DNA from: Phymorhynchus buccinoides | Taxonomy: Eukaryota > Mollusca > Gastropoda > Neogastropoda > Raphitomidae | Length of the DNA: 64,000 bases | Direction of reading: 5' to 3' | Assembly: GCA_017654935.2 (NCBI GenBank) | Contig: CM065684.1 | Coordinates: 51,482,326 to 51,546,325 of the forward strand | In this document: piece after piece, positions 32,653-44,768 of the stretch | Position numbering within the stretch: position 1 is the stretch's first letter | How the letters are laid out: each line of letters begins with the position of its first letter | Position numbers and translations under genes: made by a program | Notes under the pieces: generated by a model | Seen by the model: only the letters and a program-made list of their open reading frames with translations | The model's database searches: none | What the model was told of the DNA's origin: nothing

Positions 32653-33216
32653 ATAAAAATGTCCAGAAGTGTGCTATGGTTGTTTTTTTGTTTTTGTTTT
32701 TTAAGCTTAACTAGCATGAACATTATTTCTGTTAGCATTTTGGGTTTTGCAGTTACTCCTTTTCAGTTCCACTGTACGTAGTTTTGCCTCTGTAGGATCA
32801 ATATTTCTTCAAACCCACCCTTTTGACTCGAACCAGAAATATTTTTATACAACAAAACAGTGACTGACTTACTCAATGACAATCGACAAGTATTGACAGT
32901 GATTGTTGTCACATAGTATAAGCCTTTTTCTTCATGTGTGTGCGTGCGTGTGCATGTGATGAGACTTTGCTGTGCTTTTGAAATAACATGTTTTCAAGTG
33001 AAATGTCCTCAATTGGCTCACCATGCTCCAGTGCTCAAAAATGAGATGTACATATACATTGTGTGTGTTTGTTTTAAGAACACATGTGGGATTATGTTGA
33101 AAAGAACATGTATTTACCATGATAGTGTCTTCTGTCTCTTACCACTTCCAGCATTGTAGTGCTGCTGGGGTTTTTAGGTGGGAAGGGAACACATGGATAA
33201 TGTGAGCAGTAGAGAC

Positions 33217-33436
33217 GCGAGCGAAAATGGTGTTTTACGTCCTCTTGGTCTGAATCAGACACATATGGGACATTTGTGAATACAAATATTGTGGGAACAA
33301 TACTGGAGGCAATGCCCGGAGGCAGTACGAAACCAGTAAAGTCCCGATTTTAAAAATTAATACAGATAGCTGTAGCGGTGACCACGCCTCGGATAAACCT
33401 CATCGGCTATGGCACCGCCACAAGTATTAAAGAGTA
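33217..33436 (-). mobile_element. SINE family R2, copy 2 (14-bp target duplications)
   Basis: Flanked by perfect TGAGCAGTAGAGAC (33203-33216, 33437-33450). The A-box-like segment is the complement of 33398-33409. Ends in ACGTAAAACACCATTTTC in minus orientation. Confidence 0.88.
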
Positions 33437-33450
33437 TGAGCAGTAGAGAC

Positions 33451-35345
33451 CGAGAGCAACTTGGAACAGTTGCTAACCAATAAAGTAAATTTGTTAAGAA
33501 CAAACATTGCATTAATAGTTCTGTGGACGTATGTTTTGTCAAAACTTTGAAATGTTAATAAAATGAGAACTGATTGTGTAGAACTAAGATCATGAATTGT
33601 TATTTGTCGTAAATAAATCATTTTCAATTGAAAAATGTCCATAGAAAGGGGGCTGTGTAAAGGGGCATTGTAGAAGGAAGTGGAAATAACTCTTGCCAAA
33701 AGTACATGACTTTTTGTCTTCTTATACAGTGTACATATCCAGCCAGAGAATTGTTCAGCATGCACGTGGTCCACAAAACACTGTTTTGCTGCATTCTTGT
33801 CACATTGATTTACCAAAGACATTGTCTCAGAAGACAATGAATAATAGTCGTAGTGATTTTCTGGTGTGGATTCCTATTCAATGCAATCACCAACCACAAG
33901 TTGAATTAATGCCCAGTTTTCCTCAAGGAAGATGGCTTAATTTTGTGGACAATTGTCAGTTGATATAAGCAAGAGAATTAGCCATATGCAATGGCATACG
34001 GCGTTGTACACAATACCATTATTTTGTTTAAGGGTACTTGTTTGGGAACCAGTATTTCACTTTAGTTGATGCCAATAGAGCACCTAATGGGTCACTGTAG
34101 CCAATGAGTCACAATCTTGTGTGTAGGTCATCAAACTTCAGTGTTCACTTGTGGATTTTTCTTATCTCTGTTGGGGGGATGTATAACATATATATGTATT
34201 TTTTATATATATATACTTTGCTTTGATAAAACCTTTTGTGTCCAATGTGCTTCTTTGTGAACCTCAGAAACAAACTCAGTTATCATTAACTTTTAGAATT
34301 GTTCTGTGTTTTGAAAAGAAGAAAATAGTACAATGTGCTGATTTACTTTTTCTCCTGATGGGGCAGAGGACAGTGCCCACACAGACACAGCTGTTTCGAC
34401 CTAGTGAAAGACTCTTCAGTCTGCATATTGACTGTCCAGTGGTTTGTCAACTTGAGCAAGAAGACATTCTACAAGAGAATGGTGCCCTCTTTGCACCAAA
34501 TTGAAAGTCCACAATAAAAGCAAATCAGCACTAAGTTAAACCAGAAATAGTAAAAATGTACGTATGTAAAATAACGAAAATAATAATGTTCTAAATAGAG
34601 ACATCAAAGAGTGCAATGGTCATAAAATTAGCATGTCTGAGTTGTTAAGTCACATTCTTTGTCTCAAGCGAGATCCTGTGAATTGTTTTACTCTTGTTTG
34701 ATGTCTTAGGAAAGTGGACAAATGATCAGCATCACCATGCAGTGCTTGAATCCAGCGCTGTTGAGGGGCTAAGATTTTGTGTGAATTTGTTTTAGGGTGG
34801 ACTCTATGCTTTCATAGTGCTTTCACACAGTCTTCAAATGTGGCTTATATGGTCAGGGTAATGTTCTGCATCAGTGTGCAACATTTCATGTAGATATCTT
34901 TATTAGGTCCTGAGAAACAAGAATGAAACAAATTGCCTCCTTAATCCCACCTTAGCTTAGATATCGTTGCTTTAGTGATACGTGTAGTTGTTACGCCCCT
35001 TTTACATGTAAACCGAATGTGATAGTCTGTAGATCTCATTACTTGATGTTTCGAGTATGTACACTTAACATATACATATTTTTTCTACACTTTATATTTT
35101 GTAAATTGTGTTGAATCTTGGATATGCACGAATGTTTTGATAATCTTTATTATGGATCAAGTTTATACGCAATTGAGGAAAGCTGTCCACATTTTTGTTT
35201 TGTTTTGTTTTTGCGGCTTTAATATCATTCCTTTTTTTTTTTTTAAACTTTTCACTTTGATTTTTCTACTTGCTCAAGCTTTTATGTTTTGCTGCATTTT
35301 TTTTCTGTTTTGTTTCATTTCCTCGGTTTGAAATGAGTGTGAATG
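33451..35345. other. T-rich intergenic DNA, nothing recognised
   Basis: No repeat family, splice-bounded exon or convincing reading frame. Short AT dinucleotide runs near 34190-34213. Confidence 0.5.
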
Positions 35346-35558
35346 CAGTGGAACCTCCCTTATAAGACACCCCCCCCACCCCCACCCCTGATGTTCTGAT
35401 GTTGTAGGGTGTCTGTCATCCCATCACTCCCTCTGAGTTAAGACCTACTTCTTTGAGACATTGCCCTTCTTTGTAAGTGTTAAAATTACCTCCCTTATAC
35501 AACTCTCTCCCACTGAAGACCTAAATTTAGATGATTTTTCAAGGTCTTAAAAGGGAGT
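35346..35558. mobile_element. T1 MITE, degraded copy 4
   Basis: Starts CAGTGGAACCTCCCTTATAAG and contains the family block GAGACATTGCCCTTCTTTG. The right terminus is lost. A C-rich piece inside (35370-35385) precedes GTTGTAGGGTGTCTGTCATC, which resembles a unit of the 37590 minisatellite. Confidence 0.7.
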
Positions 35559-35589
35559 AGGCCTACTTGTGCACTTGTGTTTGCAAATA

Positions 35590-35925
35590 CTCACTTACCC
35601 ACTTGTACCCCTTCCTTTGCCATCCACATGCATGCACATTTGCACATACACATGCACACACACATATGCACATACACACGCATACACACATGCACACTTG
35701 CATAAGCGCATGTGCACACACACACACACACACACACTTAAGCCATGCACATATTAGAAGCGGAAACATCATGTAATTTCCGTAAATAAATAAAAGAAAG
35801 AAAGAAAAATAGGCGTATGCGTTTTTGCATGCGCTTATCCCATCCGCTTATTTTCTTGCTTTCTTTTACTTATTTGAGGATAAGTACATGAGGTTTCTGC
35901 TTATAATGTGTGCACAGTCACACAC
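35590..35925. repeat. CA/CATG-rich satellite and R3 repeat
   Basis: 35640-35740 is an irregular CA/CATA/TGCACA tract. 35785-35925 is an R3 repeat (GCGCTTATCC, TAAGTACATGAGGTTTCTGC, TGTGTGCACAGTC) also seen at 38730-38940, 48790-48880 and 49290-49540. Confidence 0.6.
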
Positions 35926-35926
35926 G

Positions 35927-36232
<306 letters not shown>

Positions 36233-37178
36233 GAAATTTTTTTGTTAAATGCTGGCACTGTTCCTCCATCCTACAGGACTCAAAAGTTAGAGCATTTGAA
36301 ATGCAGTGATAATACAATTATTTAAAACTTTTTTTGTCCCTATGTCATTGGAAGCAAACATTGAATATCAAAACCAGTTAAATTAACTTGGTGTTTGATC
36401 TAAGTATGTTCTAAAAAGCATAAAGAGTGCTAGCTTAGTTTTCTCTCCTTATTAGGGAGGCAATGGCAGAACCCAGCCGAGGACATATATATATACACAC
36501 ACACTCACATTGTGATGTATGATTTGCCGATTTATTTCATTCCTTCTTTTCTGCGTTGTTGGTTTTCTATGTTTGTAACAGCTTTCAGCACTCACTTGCG
36601 AACTGTCATTGTGTGACGCAACATTTTGATTAGAAGAAGAAAAAATGCGGCCCCGCCCTCCTTAACTTAACCCTCCACCCTTTTCCAACATTTCCTCCCA
36701 CCCCCACCTTCCATTAAGTGTCCATGCTGATGCTTAATTTTGTTTAATTTATGCTTTGTGGTTTCATTTGTGAAGAAAATTGATGAGTATATTTTTGATA
36801 TTTGTTTTCTTAGAGTGGTGTTTGTAGGGGTTTGAGTACACACACTATGACTAACTTAAATACACTTTCAATATATGAAACGAGGTTTTGATTGTTGTGT
36901 TTGTTCAGGGGGGTTTTCTCTAATAATTGGGGGTGCATTTTTTGGGGGGCATGTACAGTACTTTAAATTCAATAAGAATGAAGGCATAAATGTACAATCA
37001 GAACAAGAAAGTGCTGACACAGTGCAACCTTCCACCTAGAGCAACAAGTTAATTTTAATTGTTTCAAACCCACAAGCAATTTTGTACCCAGCTTTGCCTG
37101 GGAATAATGTGTGTGTATGTGTGCTCTCTCTCTCTCTCTCTCTCACTTCTCTGCTGTTACATGTTCTTCTGGTTCTCC

Positions 37179-37200
37179 CCCCCCCCCCCCCCCCCCCCCC
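37179..37200. repeat. Poly-C run
   Basis: 22 consecutive C after a short (CT)n at 37123-37144. Confidence 0.95.
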
Positions 37201-37473
37201 ATGTGATAAAGATAACCATAACATGAAGTCTGGTAAGTTTTAGATAACTCATTACGCATTTACAGAAACAATAATTTGACAATAACCCTTTTTTATCTAT
37301 ATACCAGGAGACAAATATATTGGGAAAAAAGCAATCTGTCTTGTTTCTGTCAACATTTTGTATTTTATGTAACAATCTCTCTTGTGGGGATGACATGGGG
37401 CCATCAGTTTCAGAATGGAAAATATATTTTAAAGAGGAAAATCTGACAAGCTAGTCCTGTGTGATTGTTATAT

Positions 37474-38600
37474 ATTCTTCTTCTTAAACTTCTATCTGCT
37501 TATACCCTTGAGGGCGTTGCGGGGAGATATAGCTGCCTATCTGCGGCAAGACGGGGGACCCGGAGCATGGTCAGGTTGTGGGCTTGTAGGGTGTCTGCCA
37601 CCCCATCACTCCATCGACGTCTTGGTCTTCCTCTGGCTCTGAAGCTTGAGTACCTGGTGTTGTGGGGTGTCTGCCACCCCATCACTCCATCGACGTCTTG
37701 GTCTTCCTCTGGCTCTAAAGCCTGAGTACCTGGTGTTGTAGGGTGTCTGCCACCCCATCACTCCATCGACGTCTTGGTCTTCCTCTGGCTCTAAAGCCTG
37801 AGTACCTGGTGTTGTAGGGTATCTGCCACCCCATAACTCCATCGACGTCTTCCTCTGGCTCTGAAGCCTGAGTACCTGGTGTTGTAGGGTATCTGCCACC
37901 CCATCACTCCATCGACGTCTTCCTCTGGCTCTGAAGCCTGAGTACCTGGTGTTGTAGGGTGTCTGCCACCCCATCACTCCATCGACGTCTTCCTCTGGCT
38001 CTGAAGCCTGAGTACCTGGTGTTGTAGGGTGTCTGCCACCCCATCACTCCATCGACGTCTTCCTCTGGCTCTGAAGCCTGAGTACCTGGTGTTGTAGGGT
38101 GTCTGCCACCCCATCACTCCATCGACGTCTTGGTCTTCCTCTGGCTCTGAAGCCTGAGTACCTGGTGTTGTAGGGTATCTGTCACCCCATCACTCCATCG
38201 ACGTCTTGGTCTTCCTCTGGCTCTGAAGCCTGAGTCCCTGGTGTTGTAGGGTGTCTGCCACCCCATCACTCCATCGACGTCTTGGTCTTCCTCTGGCTCT
38301 GACGCTTGAATCCCTGGTGTTGTGGGCACGGAGAGCTGGCTGGTTGGAAGACATTCGTGTGAGATAACCAAACCACTTGATCCTTCATTGTTCAATGTGA
38401 TCAAGGACCAGTGTTGTTCCTACCATTTCTCTGATCACCTCAGTTCTTGTCATATCTCAGGTCTTGTTCATGTGCAGCTTTTCTCAAGCATTTCATTTCG
38501 CACGTGACCAGCTTCCTCTCAGGGGCCTTATGTTAGGGTCCATGTCTGGCGCTGGTATGTGAGGGTTGGAATGAAAATGGTGTTGATCAGCTTTGTCAAT
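37474..38600 (-). pseudogene. LINE ORF2 C-terminal pseudogene expanded by a minisatellite
   Basis: Minus-strand translation across shifting frames reads IFIPTLTYQRQTWTLT, then RKLVTCEMKCLRKA, then EVIREMVGTTLVLDHIEQ, a stop, RIKWFGYLTRMSSNQPALRA and ARGRPRRRWSDGV. This is the ordered sequence found after the reverse transcriptase domain of many invertebrate LINEs. Stops and frameshifts make it dead. The GRPRRRWSDGV-coding segment is then repeated in tandem (37590-38330). The 3' end has an AAGAAGAAGAA-type tail at about 37474-37487. Confidence 0.82.
37590..38330 (-). repeat. Minisatellite, 76-bp (variant 70-bp) unit, about ten copies
   Basis: Unit from CCATCGACGTCTTGGTCTTC to GTGTCTGCCACCCCATCACT. 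Some units lack 6 bp (TCTTGG type). Neither 76 nor 70 is a multiple of three, so expansion was not under coding constraint. Confidence 0.93.
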
Positions 38601-38729
38601 TGTTATCTACAGTATTTATCAAATGTATTTATTATTATTTTATGATTCATTCAGAGAAAGAGGTAGGCTGAGACTCTTTTGTTATAGCGGTGTGTTATGT
38701 TTTGTTGGCAGCTTTAGGCCTAATGTGCG

Positions 38730-38940
38730 CATTAGATCTGCAATCCCTAAATTCTGTACGGAAACTCATACACTATGTTATATAAAAAATAAGCTGATGG
38801 GATTACGGATGGGTTTCTGGTGTGTAATGGGCACACTCTTTCATATTTCTTACTTCCAGATTTTGTGTGTGTGCGGATTGTGCATGGGTTTCCGCATGGA
38901 ACTTGTGCATATATGTGCACACAGCCTTACCAAAGCAAGA
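38730..38940. repeat. Interspersed repeat R3 copy
   Basis: Two half-copies of an AT-rich unit ending in TGTGCACACAGCC and GGTTTCCGCATGG, matching R3 at 35785 and 49290. 38941-39218 is unassigned. Confidence 0.45.
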
Positions 38941-39218
38941 AGTCTTGAATACAGTCATGTTTTGAAATGGCTAGAAATAAATAGCTGTAATATCTATCAC
39001 GGGGGGTGGGAGGATTGAGAGAGGGGTTCAAACGCAATGGTACTGAAACTTGGGTATTGACACGTGTTTAGGTTCCGCGCTCATTGCATGCACACACACA
39101 TTTGTCTGTGTCTAATTGCGACCAATGTGTTCCTAAGATGGTTACTTTTGTTTGCTTTCATCTCAGTCTTATCTGGTTAAAGGAAGAAGAAACGAAGATA
39201 CTTGATGTTTCGTTTAAA

Positions 39219-39379
39219 GGGGGGTGGGGGGGGGGGGGGGGGGGGGGGTTTTTTTGTGGCAAAAGAGAGAGGGTGGGAATAAATTGTATATTTTCCTTAA
39301 TGAATTTTTTTAAAAACTGAAGACAGTTGAAAGAAAGACAAATTAATTATTAGTCTTTCAAAAAAAAAAAAAAAAAAAG
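39219..39379. repeat. Poly-G (39219-39248) and poly-A (39361-39379) runs
   Basis: A long G run with one T (39226) followed by T8, and a separate 19-nt A run. 39380-39600 is AT-rich and unassigned. Confidence 0.9.
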
Positions 39380-39611
39380 ATAAGAAAAAAAGGATAGAAC
39401 AGTTATAATTATACAATAGGGAACTTCATATGCCAAACAGTGTATTATTGTGCGTAGGGACACAATCTGATTATATTTTTAGAGATGTTGCTGCTGTAAC
39501 ATGATCCTGTTTTATTGATCCTTGAGAATTGCAATCTGGATTACATTGTCATTGATGTTGTCTTGTGCTTTTTTCCTCCCTTTTCTTCCCTTCCTATTTG
39601 TTTCCTGTTAA

Positions 39612-39915
39612 CCAGCTGTGAAGCGGAAGCTGGTTAATATTTTCAGGGCTTTCTGTTTGTTCCTATCTGCCTGACTATCTATCTGTCTGACTATGTGAAC
39701 ACGATAACGTTTGAACGGAGGGACCCAGGGTGCCCACATTTTGCACGCGGATAGGTATTTAGTATATCTAAGCCAAGTTCAAAAATGAAGGTCATTGGTC
39801 AAAGGTCAAGGTCACTGAAGCCGAAAATGCTTTTCTCAAGCTGTCAATAGTGCGCGAGCTACAGCTGAGATCCTCGCTGGCACAGGGGCACTGTAAAGTG
39901 CAGGTGTAGACTGTT
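39612..39915 (+). repeat. Dispersed mollusc-type repeat with AGGTCA half-sites
   Basis: Contains AACCAGCTGTGAAGCGGAAG, CTATCTGTCTGACTATG and GGACCCAGGGTGCCCAC. It also has three AGGTCA hexamers at 39789-39794, 39803-39808 and 39809-39814, the last two being a direct repeat with no spacer. I recall this style as a common repeat in mollusc genomes, but only one copy lies in this window. Confidence 0.4.
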
Positions 39916-40135
39916 TGATGAGACTTTTAGTTTCAGGGGTGTTGTTTCTGTTTGTTCCTCAAGGTTACTGGACCCAAAAATGCTGCCATGTGGTTGGTTG
40001 ATCTAGCTTTTTCATGTATTATACCGTACCTGGATTTATACACATGTAGAAAGAACAACTGTCCTTTGCTTTTATCATATGTACAACTGATCTTTTCCCC
40101 TTGCATATCTTTGGATCAATGTGGCTTTTGCTGTA

Positions 40136-40520
40136 ACAAGACCCAACCTACGTATCAAAGACACTGTAATGGGAATAAGACAGACAAGCGGCAATTTTCC
40201 TCTATTTGAGTAGTGAGGACAGAAACCCTGATTATGCCCCCCTTGAACCATGAACATCAGCAGTAATCTAACACTGGTTGTTACTGTTTCATAGATTTTC
40301 TGGCCGTATTTGCAGCTTTGTTACCTTTCTTTGTCTTCAGGAAAACAGAAAAAGGTCTGCCCAAGCACTCAAATTTGAATAAACAACCATATCGATTCAA
40401 ATTCCAGTCTTTGGATAGAGACGCCATTGTTAATGGGATCACGAACGATCACCCTATCAGCCTGGCTCGCCGTAACTCTCCAGTTGTCTGTCTTGTTCCC
40501 ATTACAGTGTCTTTGTCTGT
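40136..40520. repeat. Inverted repeat related to 48160-48360
   Basis: AAAGACACTGTAATGGGAAT at 40158 is inverted at about 40492-40511. The piece GTAGTGAGGACAGAAACC at 40211 recurs inverted at about 48318-48335, and the GGCTGATAG/GCTCG pieces near 40460 match 48160-48182. A transposon of unknown class. Confidence 0.5.
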
Positions 40521-40839
40521 ACTGTGCCTCCTTTGTGTCTTTTCAATTACCAGCTTATTGCTGTTTATGTGTGTGTGTGCTATTCTTTGTGTGTGTGTGT
40601 TTATTTGTTTGCATGTGTGTGTGTTGTCTTTGAGTTTGATTAAACAAAAAGACCAAAATGTCTTGTTTGTTGTACCATTGTATAGATTTTCTTTATACAT
40701 GTAAATACGATGGTATGAAATATTCGTAATCATAATATTTATTTATTTATTTATTAGAAGTGAATTGTTTTCTGTATTAACCTGCTTGCTGTAATACTGT
40801 GGTATAGTTATTTGTGATATATCTCTGCATGGTATGATA

Positions 40840-41336
40840 CAGTGGAGTACCACAAAAGTCATGGAACAAAGATTTTGTTGTGTGTTAACCATTATTTGTG
40901 TTAAACATTTTCGACAAAATTGCGGTAAAAAAGAAAGTGAAGCTGAAGTTCTGCTACTGAATGAGCAGTAGTGCTACAGACGACACACTTTGTGCAGGAC
41001 TCGAGAACAGCATGCACAGTTCATACTTTCCAACTTCCAACCTAGCACATGGCACAGTAGATGAACATTTTATTTTGAGCTTTGTGATGGCTTTTGCAAG
41101 TTTGTAAGGAAATATTTGTTGGCTCAAGCTCTTATTTAGCGCATACGATAAATAACAATTGGACAGACTTTTTGTTTGTGTGTTAACCATATTTCATATT
41201 GTGCTGAGAAGAAAATCTGTGTGTAAAACAATCTTTTTTAAGTAATAATAAAGAGGGGTTTAATCCATTCAAACAGACTTTTGTGTGTTAACCAATATTT
41301 TGTGTTATCCAGCTTTGTGTTAAGTGTACTACACTG
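40840..41336. mobile_element. Tigger-like MITE, family T3, copy 1
   Basis: CAGTGGAGTACCACAAAAGTC to AAGTGTACTACACTG with TA flanks. Internal phrase GTGTGTTAACCAATATTTTGTG, shared in inverse with the 56007 copy. Confidence 0.75.
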
Positions 41337-41402
41337 TAATGTCACATTTAGAATTCAAGTCATATTGCCCTTCATGGAATATGGATTGTGTGCATGGAAT
41401 AG

Positions 41403-41432
41403 CCCCCCCCCCCCCCCCCCCCCCCCCCCCCC
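41403..41432. repeat. Poly-C run (~30 nt)
   Basis: Uninterrupted C. Confidence 0.95.
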
Positions 41433-41599
41433 ATCTTCCCACTCTCAAGCTTGCTGATCTAGTCAACCTATCCAAAAATAAAACCGAAAGGAAGATTTTG
41501 GCTCGCAATCTTTTTTTCATATTATTAAACAAAAAATCACCTTGAGTCACCATATATGTCACAGTCTTTCTTTTTACCTCTTTTTATTTGTTCTTGTTG

Positions 41600-41672
41600 T
41601 TGATGATGACGATGATGATGATGATGGTGGTGTTTTTTTGTTGCTTTTGTGTGTGTGTGTGTGTGTGTGTGT
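41600..41672. repeat. (GAT)n and (GT)n microsatellites
   Basis: GATGAT units at 41602-41625 and GT units at 41649-41672. 41673-42340 is AT-rich and unassigned. Confidence 0.9.
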
Positions 41673-42343
41673 TTTTCTATTTATTTGTTTTGTGTGTGGA
41701 AGTGGGTGGGGTTTTTTTTATTGTTGAGAATGTAGTGTTATGTGTGTTAAGATTTTTAGTTTCACTATACTATTTCTACCTCTATAGCAAGATTCACTCA
41801 TTTCAAAACACTATGTGTGTCTGTGCATGCATGTATGTGTGCGTCTGTCTGTCCGTCTGGCAGGAAGTTTTTTTTTTTAGAAGGTCTCTCTGATTTTGCT
41901 TATCAATTATTTTTGTTTGCATCTCGTGTGGGTTTAATTCTCATTAATGTTGTCCATGTTTTCGATTTTTTGAGCTATTGATCTTCTAATGCATGTTAAA
42001 TCTGATTCAAAGCATTTTTGTCCTTTGCCTGACCTTATCCCTCAAAAAACATTCTTCCAAACATCAATGTTTTTATGCTTGTATACACACACTTTAAAAC
42101 TATTTTTTTCCATAAGAACTTAGCTATTAACACATCCTTTTTCCAAGAAGTTTTGTGTGAACTTTTAATTATCAGATTCCCTGCTAGTTTTAGATTCTAA
42201 TGCAGACTCCACTGTCCCTTCAGACGCTTAACACAAACATGTGTTGGTATCGTTAAAGGCTGAATCCAGGCAGGTTATGATAGGCCTAGCCTGTGTGACC
42301 GGGAGTTGGAAAATATATGGAAAACAAAATCATGGTCTTGTTA

Positions 42344-42480
42344 CAGTGGAACGTCCTTATTAAGATCTTGAAAAATCAAGCCCCAAAAGGTCTTAATAGG
42401 GAGGTGGACACTCAGTAGTAGGATATGAAAGGGGGGAAATGGTAAACTAAAATGTGGGTCACATCTTAGAGGGATTCTTA
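42344..42480. mobile_element. T1-like MITE remnant
   Basis: CAGTGGAACGTCCTTATTAAG with GGTCTTAATAGGGAGGTGGAC. The right terminus is missing. Confidence 0.5.
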
Positions 42481-42544
42481 ATAGCAGGCATCCGAATAGT
42501 CTGAAGTCCAGTTCTCGGAAACCCCCAGTAAAAGGGCCATCAAG

Positions 42545-42976
42545 GCCATAGACTGGAGAGGGACAACACTGAAATGAGTTCCCAACATGACCGAAAGGGC
42601 CATCAAGGCCCTAGCCTGAAGAGGGACAACACTGAAATGAGTTCCCAACATGACCGAAAGGGCCATCAAGGCCCTAGCCTGAAGAGGGACAACACTGAAA
42701 TGAGTTCCCAACATGACCGAAAGGGCCATCAAGGCCATAGCCTGAAGAGGGACAACACTGAAATGAGTTCCCAACATGACCGAAAGGGCCATCAAGGCCA
42801 TAGCCTGAAGAGGGACAACACTGAAATGAGTTCCCAACATGACCGAAAGGGCCATCAGGGCCATAGCCTGAAGAGGGACAACACTGAAATGAGTTCCCAA
42901 CATGACCGAAAGGGCCATCAAGGCCATAGCCTGAAGAGGGACAACACTGAAATGAGTTCCCAACATGACCGAAAGG
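42545..42976. repeat. Minisatellite, 63-bp unit, seven copies
   Basis: Unit GACCGAAAGGGCCATCAAGG to GAAATGAGTTCCCAACAT. Copies differ mainly at CCATAG/CCCTAG. 63 is a multiple of three, so reading frames stay open on both strands; they are not genes. The last unit runs directly into MITE P1 copy 5. Confidence 0.95.
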
Positions 42977-42978
42977 GC

Positions 42979-43224
42979 TTAACCTTTTCATCGCCACTGT
43001 CGCCTCTTGGCACCACAATGATTTAACACCCATGTCACTGAAAGGCATCAAATGAGGGTCTGGTATCCAGTGACCTTATGTTCTTAATTTTGGGAGGTAA
43101 GGGTAGGCTCTATTTTATGCATGTCACAGAGGAATCCCCAAGAATGCAGGCAGAATCTTTTCTTTACCCAGGTAAGCTTAATGGAATGTTTTAGCTGAAA
43201 AATGGCTGGCGTTGAAAGGGTTAA
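42979..43224 (+). mobile_element. piggyBac-like MITE, family P1, copy 5
   Basis: TTAACCTTTTCATCGCC to GGCGTTGAAAGGGTTAA. Confidence 0.85.
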
Positions 43225-43886
43225 TATAGTGAGAAATCACTTCAAAATGCTATTTAACAAGGAAGATCACAATGAATCAGAAGCCAAAACATCTGACAAG
43301 AGAAGCCAATCCTCTGTCAGAAATTCTTAGTCCTCTGAAGCCTCTGACAATTCTGATGCCTGTAATAGGGAAGGTTTTAATACTGTACTTTGACTTTTGT
43401 ATTGTGATCATTATGGGCTTTGTTTTGCCTTTAGGTGGGGTTTGAAGAAAGGTGAGGTGAAGGGGAGGAGACAAATTGATTGGTTTTTGTGCTGGTAAAT
43501 TATGTGTACTCTAAGATTATATACAATACTGGCTGAGAGGGTGAAGGATAACATATCCAGTGAGTGCCATGCATTGGGTTTGAAAGATTTTAGAAATATG
43601 TTCATGTACCTTTGATCGCATTGAATATTTTTTGTTGCTGCTATTTTTTATAATATGTTTTCTTTAAAGCTGCACTTAAGCCCTTCAGTGCCGTATAATG
43701 TATCACGTACTGACTTGATGATATCAGATGAAGAGGTATTACTCTGATATGCTGGCTTTTGCTCTAACGTAATCAAGAGAGTTATGTCTCTCTCTGTCTT
43801 TGTCTGAGGACCTGATGAAAATAAGCCTTATTTTGTGCTTATTCAGTTATCCTCAATAAACATTCAAGTTTCATTCAAGTTTGAGT
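43225..43886. other. Unassigned sequence
   Basis: Contains a partly repetitive CCTCTGACAA/CCTCTGAAGCC stretch (43310-43360). Nothing else recognised. Confidence 0.4.
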
Positions 43887-44008
<122 letters not shown>

Positions 44009-44635
44009 TACCCCCTTACTATTTCGCTGTGGTTGCTGGCCTGCCATACTCTACCAAATCTAAGTACTTGAGACATTTTTAATTTTTTTTATTTGCATTC
44101 CTCCCTGTTTCGCTTTGAAAGTACATGTATACTTATATTGCTTGATTATAGAGTGTTGTTTGAACACTTAAAGTTATTGGACCGTGTTTCTATTAACTCC
44201 ATTTCTATGATTCTCGGTGTAAAATATATTATTGCACTGTGCAATATGTCGCGTGGCAATGTGCAATATGTTGGGTGTTTTTATATAATCAAAGCACAAG
44301 TAACTTGTATATTTTCTTTGTGTAGAAGGAAAGAAAATGGTGTGGGTTGTTTGTTTTGTATTGTCATTTTGGGGGTGGGACCAGATTCTTGGTCCAGGTT
44401 TTTGTGTTGGTGATGACAGTTGTTTATTACACACACATGATGCCATCTTACTATGTTGTGTGACATTTGGTGAAAAAAGATTTCCCCTTAATATGGCTTA
44501 AATAACTAACAATGTATTGTATAATGTGCATTGGTTTCATGAACCGTGTGTGTATAAACTAGGTCCTTGACTGTGTGTGCATGAAATTGTGTATGTGTGA
44601 ATTTTGAGTGTGCACATGCGCATGAGTTGTCCAAT

Positions 44636-44768
44636 AGGGCATTTGCCACGAGTGTTCTTTCTCTATACTAGACTACTAATTTGCCCACGCTCGTTCTGCC
44701 TGAGTTGCACTGACCTTTCTAATTTAACTCAGTGAAATTCAAGGTCACCGGCACGCGGCAAATGCCCT
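44636..44768. mobile_element. Short MITE with AGGGCATTTGCC termini
   Basis: AGGGCATTTGCCACG at the left is inverted at the right as CGCGGCAAATGCCCT. 133 bp. No clear target duplication. 44006-44635 and 44769-45260 hold no other recognised feature. Confidence 0.65.

Noticed and set aside
33427..33968. Frames of 91-136 codons
   Set aside because: AT-rich intergenic DNA, no domain, no splice signals in phase; one overlaps the SINE R2 flank.
42478..43051. 150-162-codon periodic proteins on both strands
   Set aside because: By-products of the 63-bp minisatellite, with equal openness on both strands.
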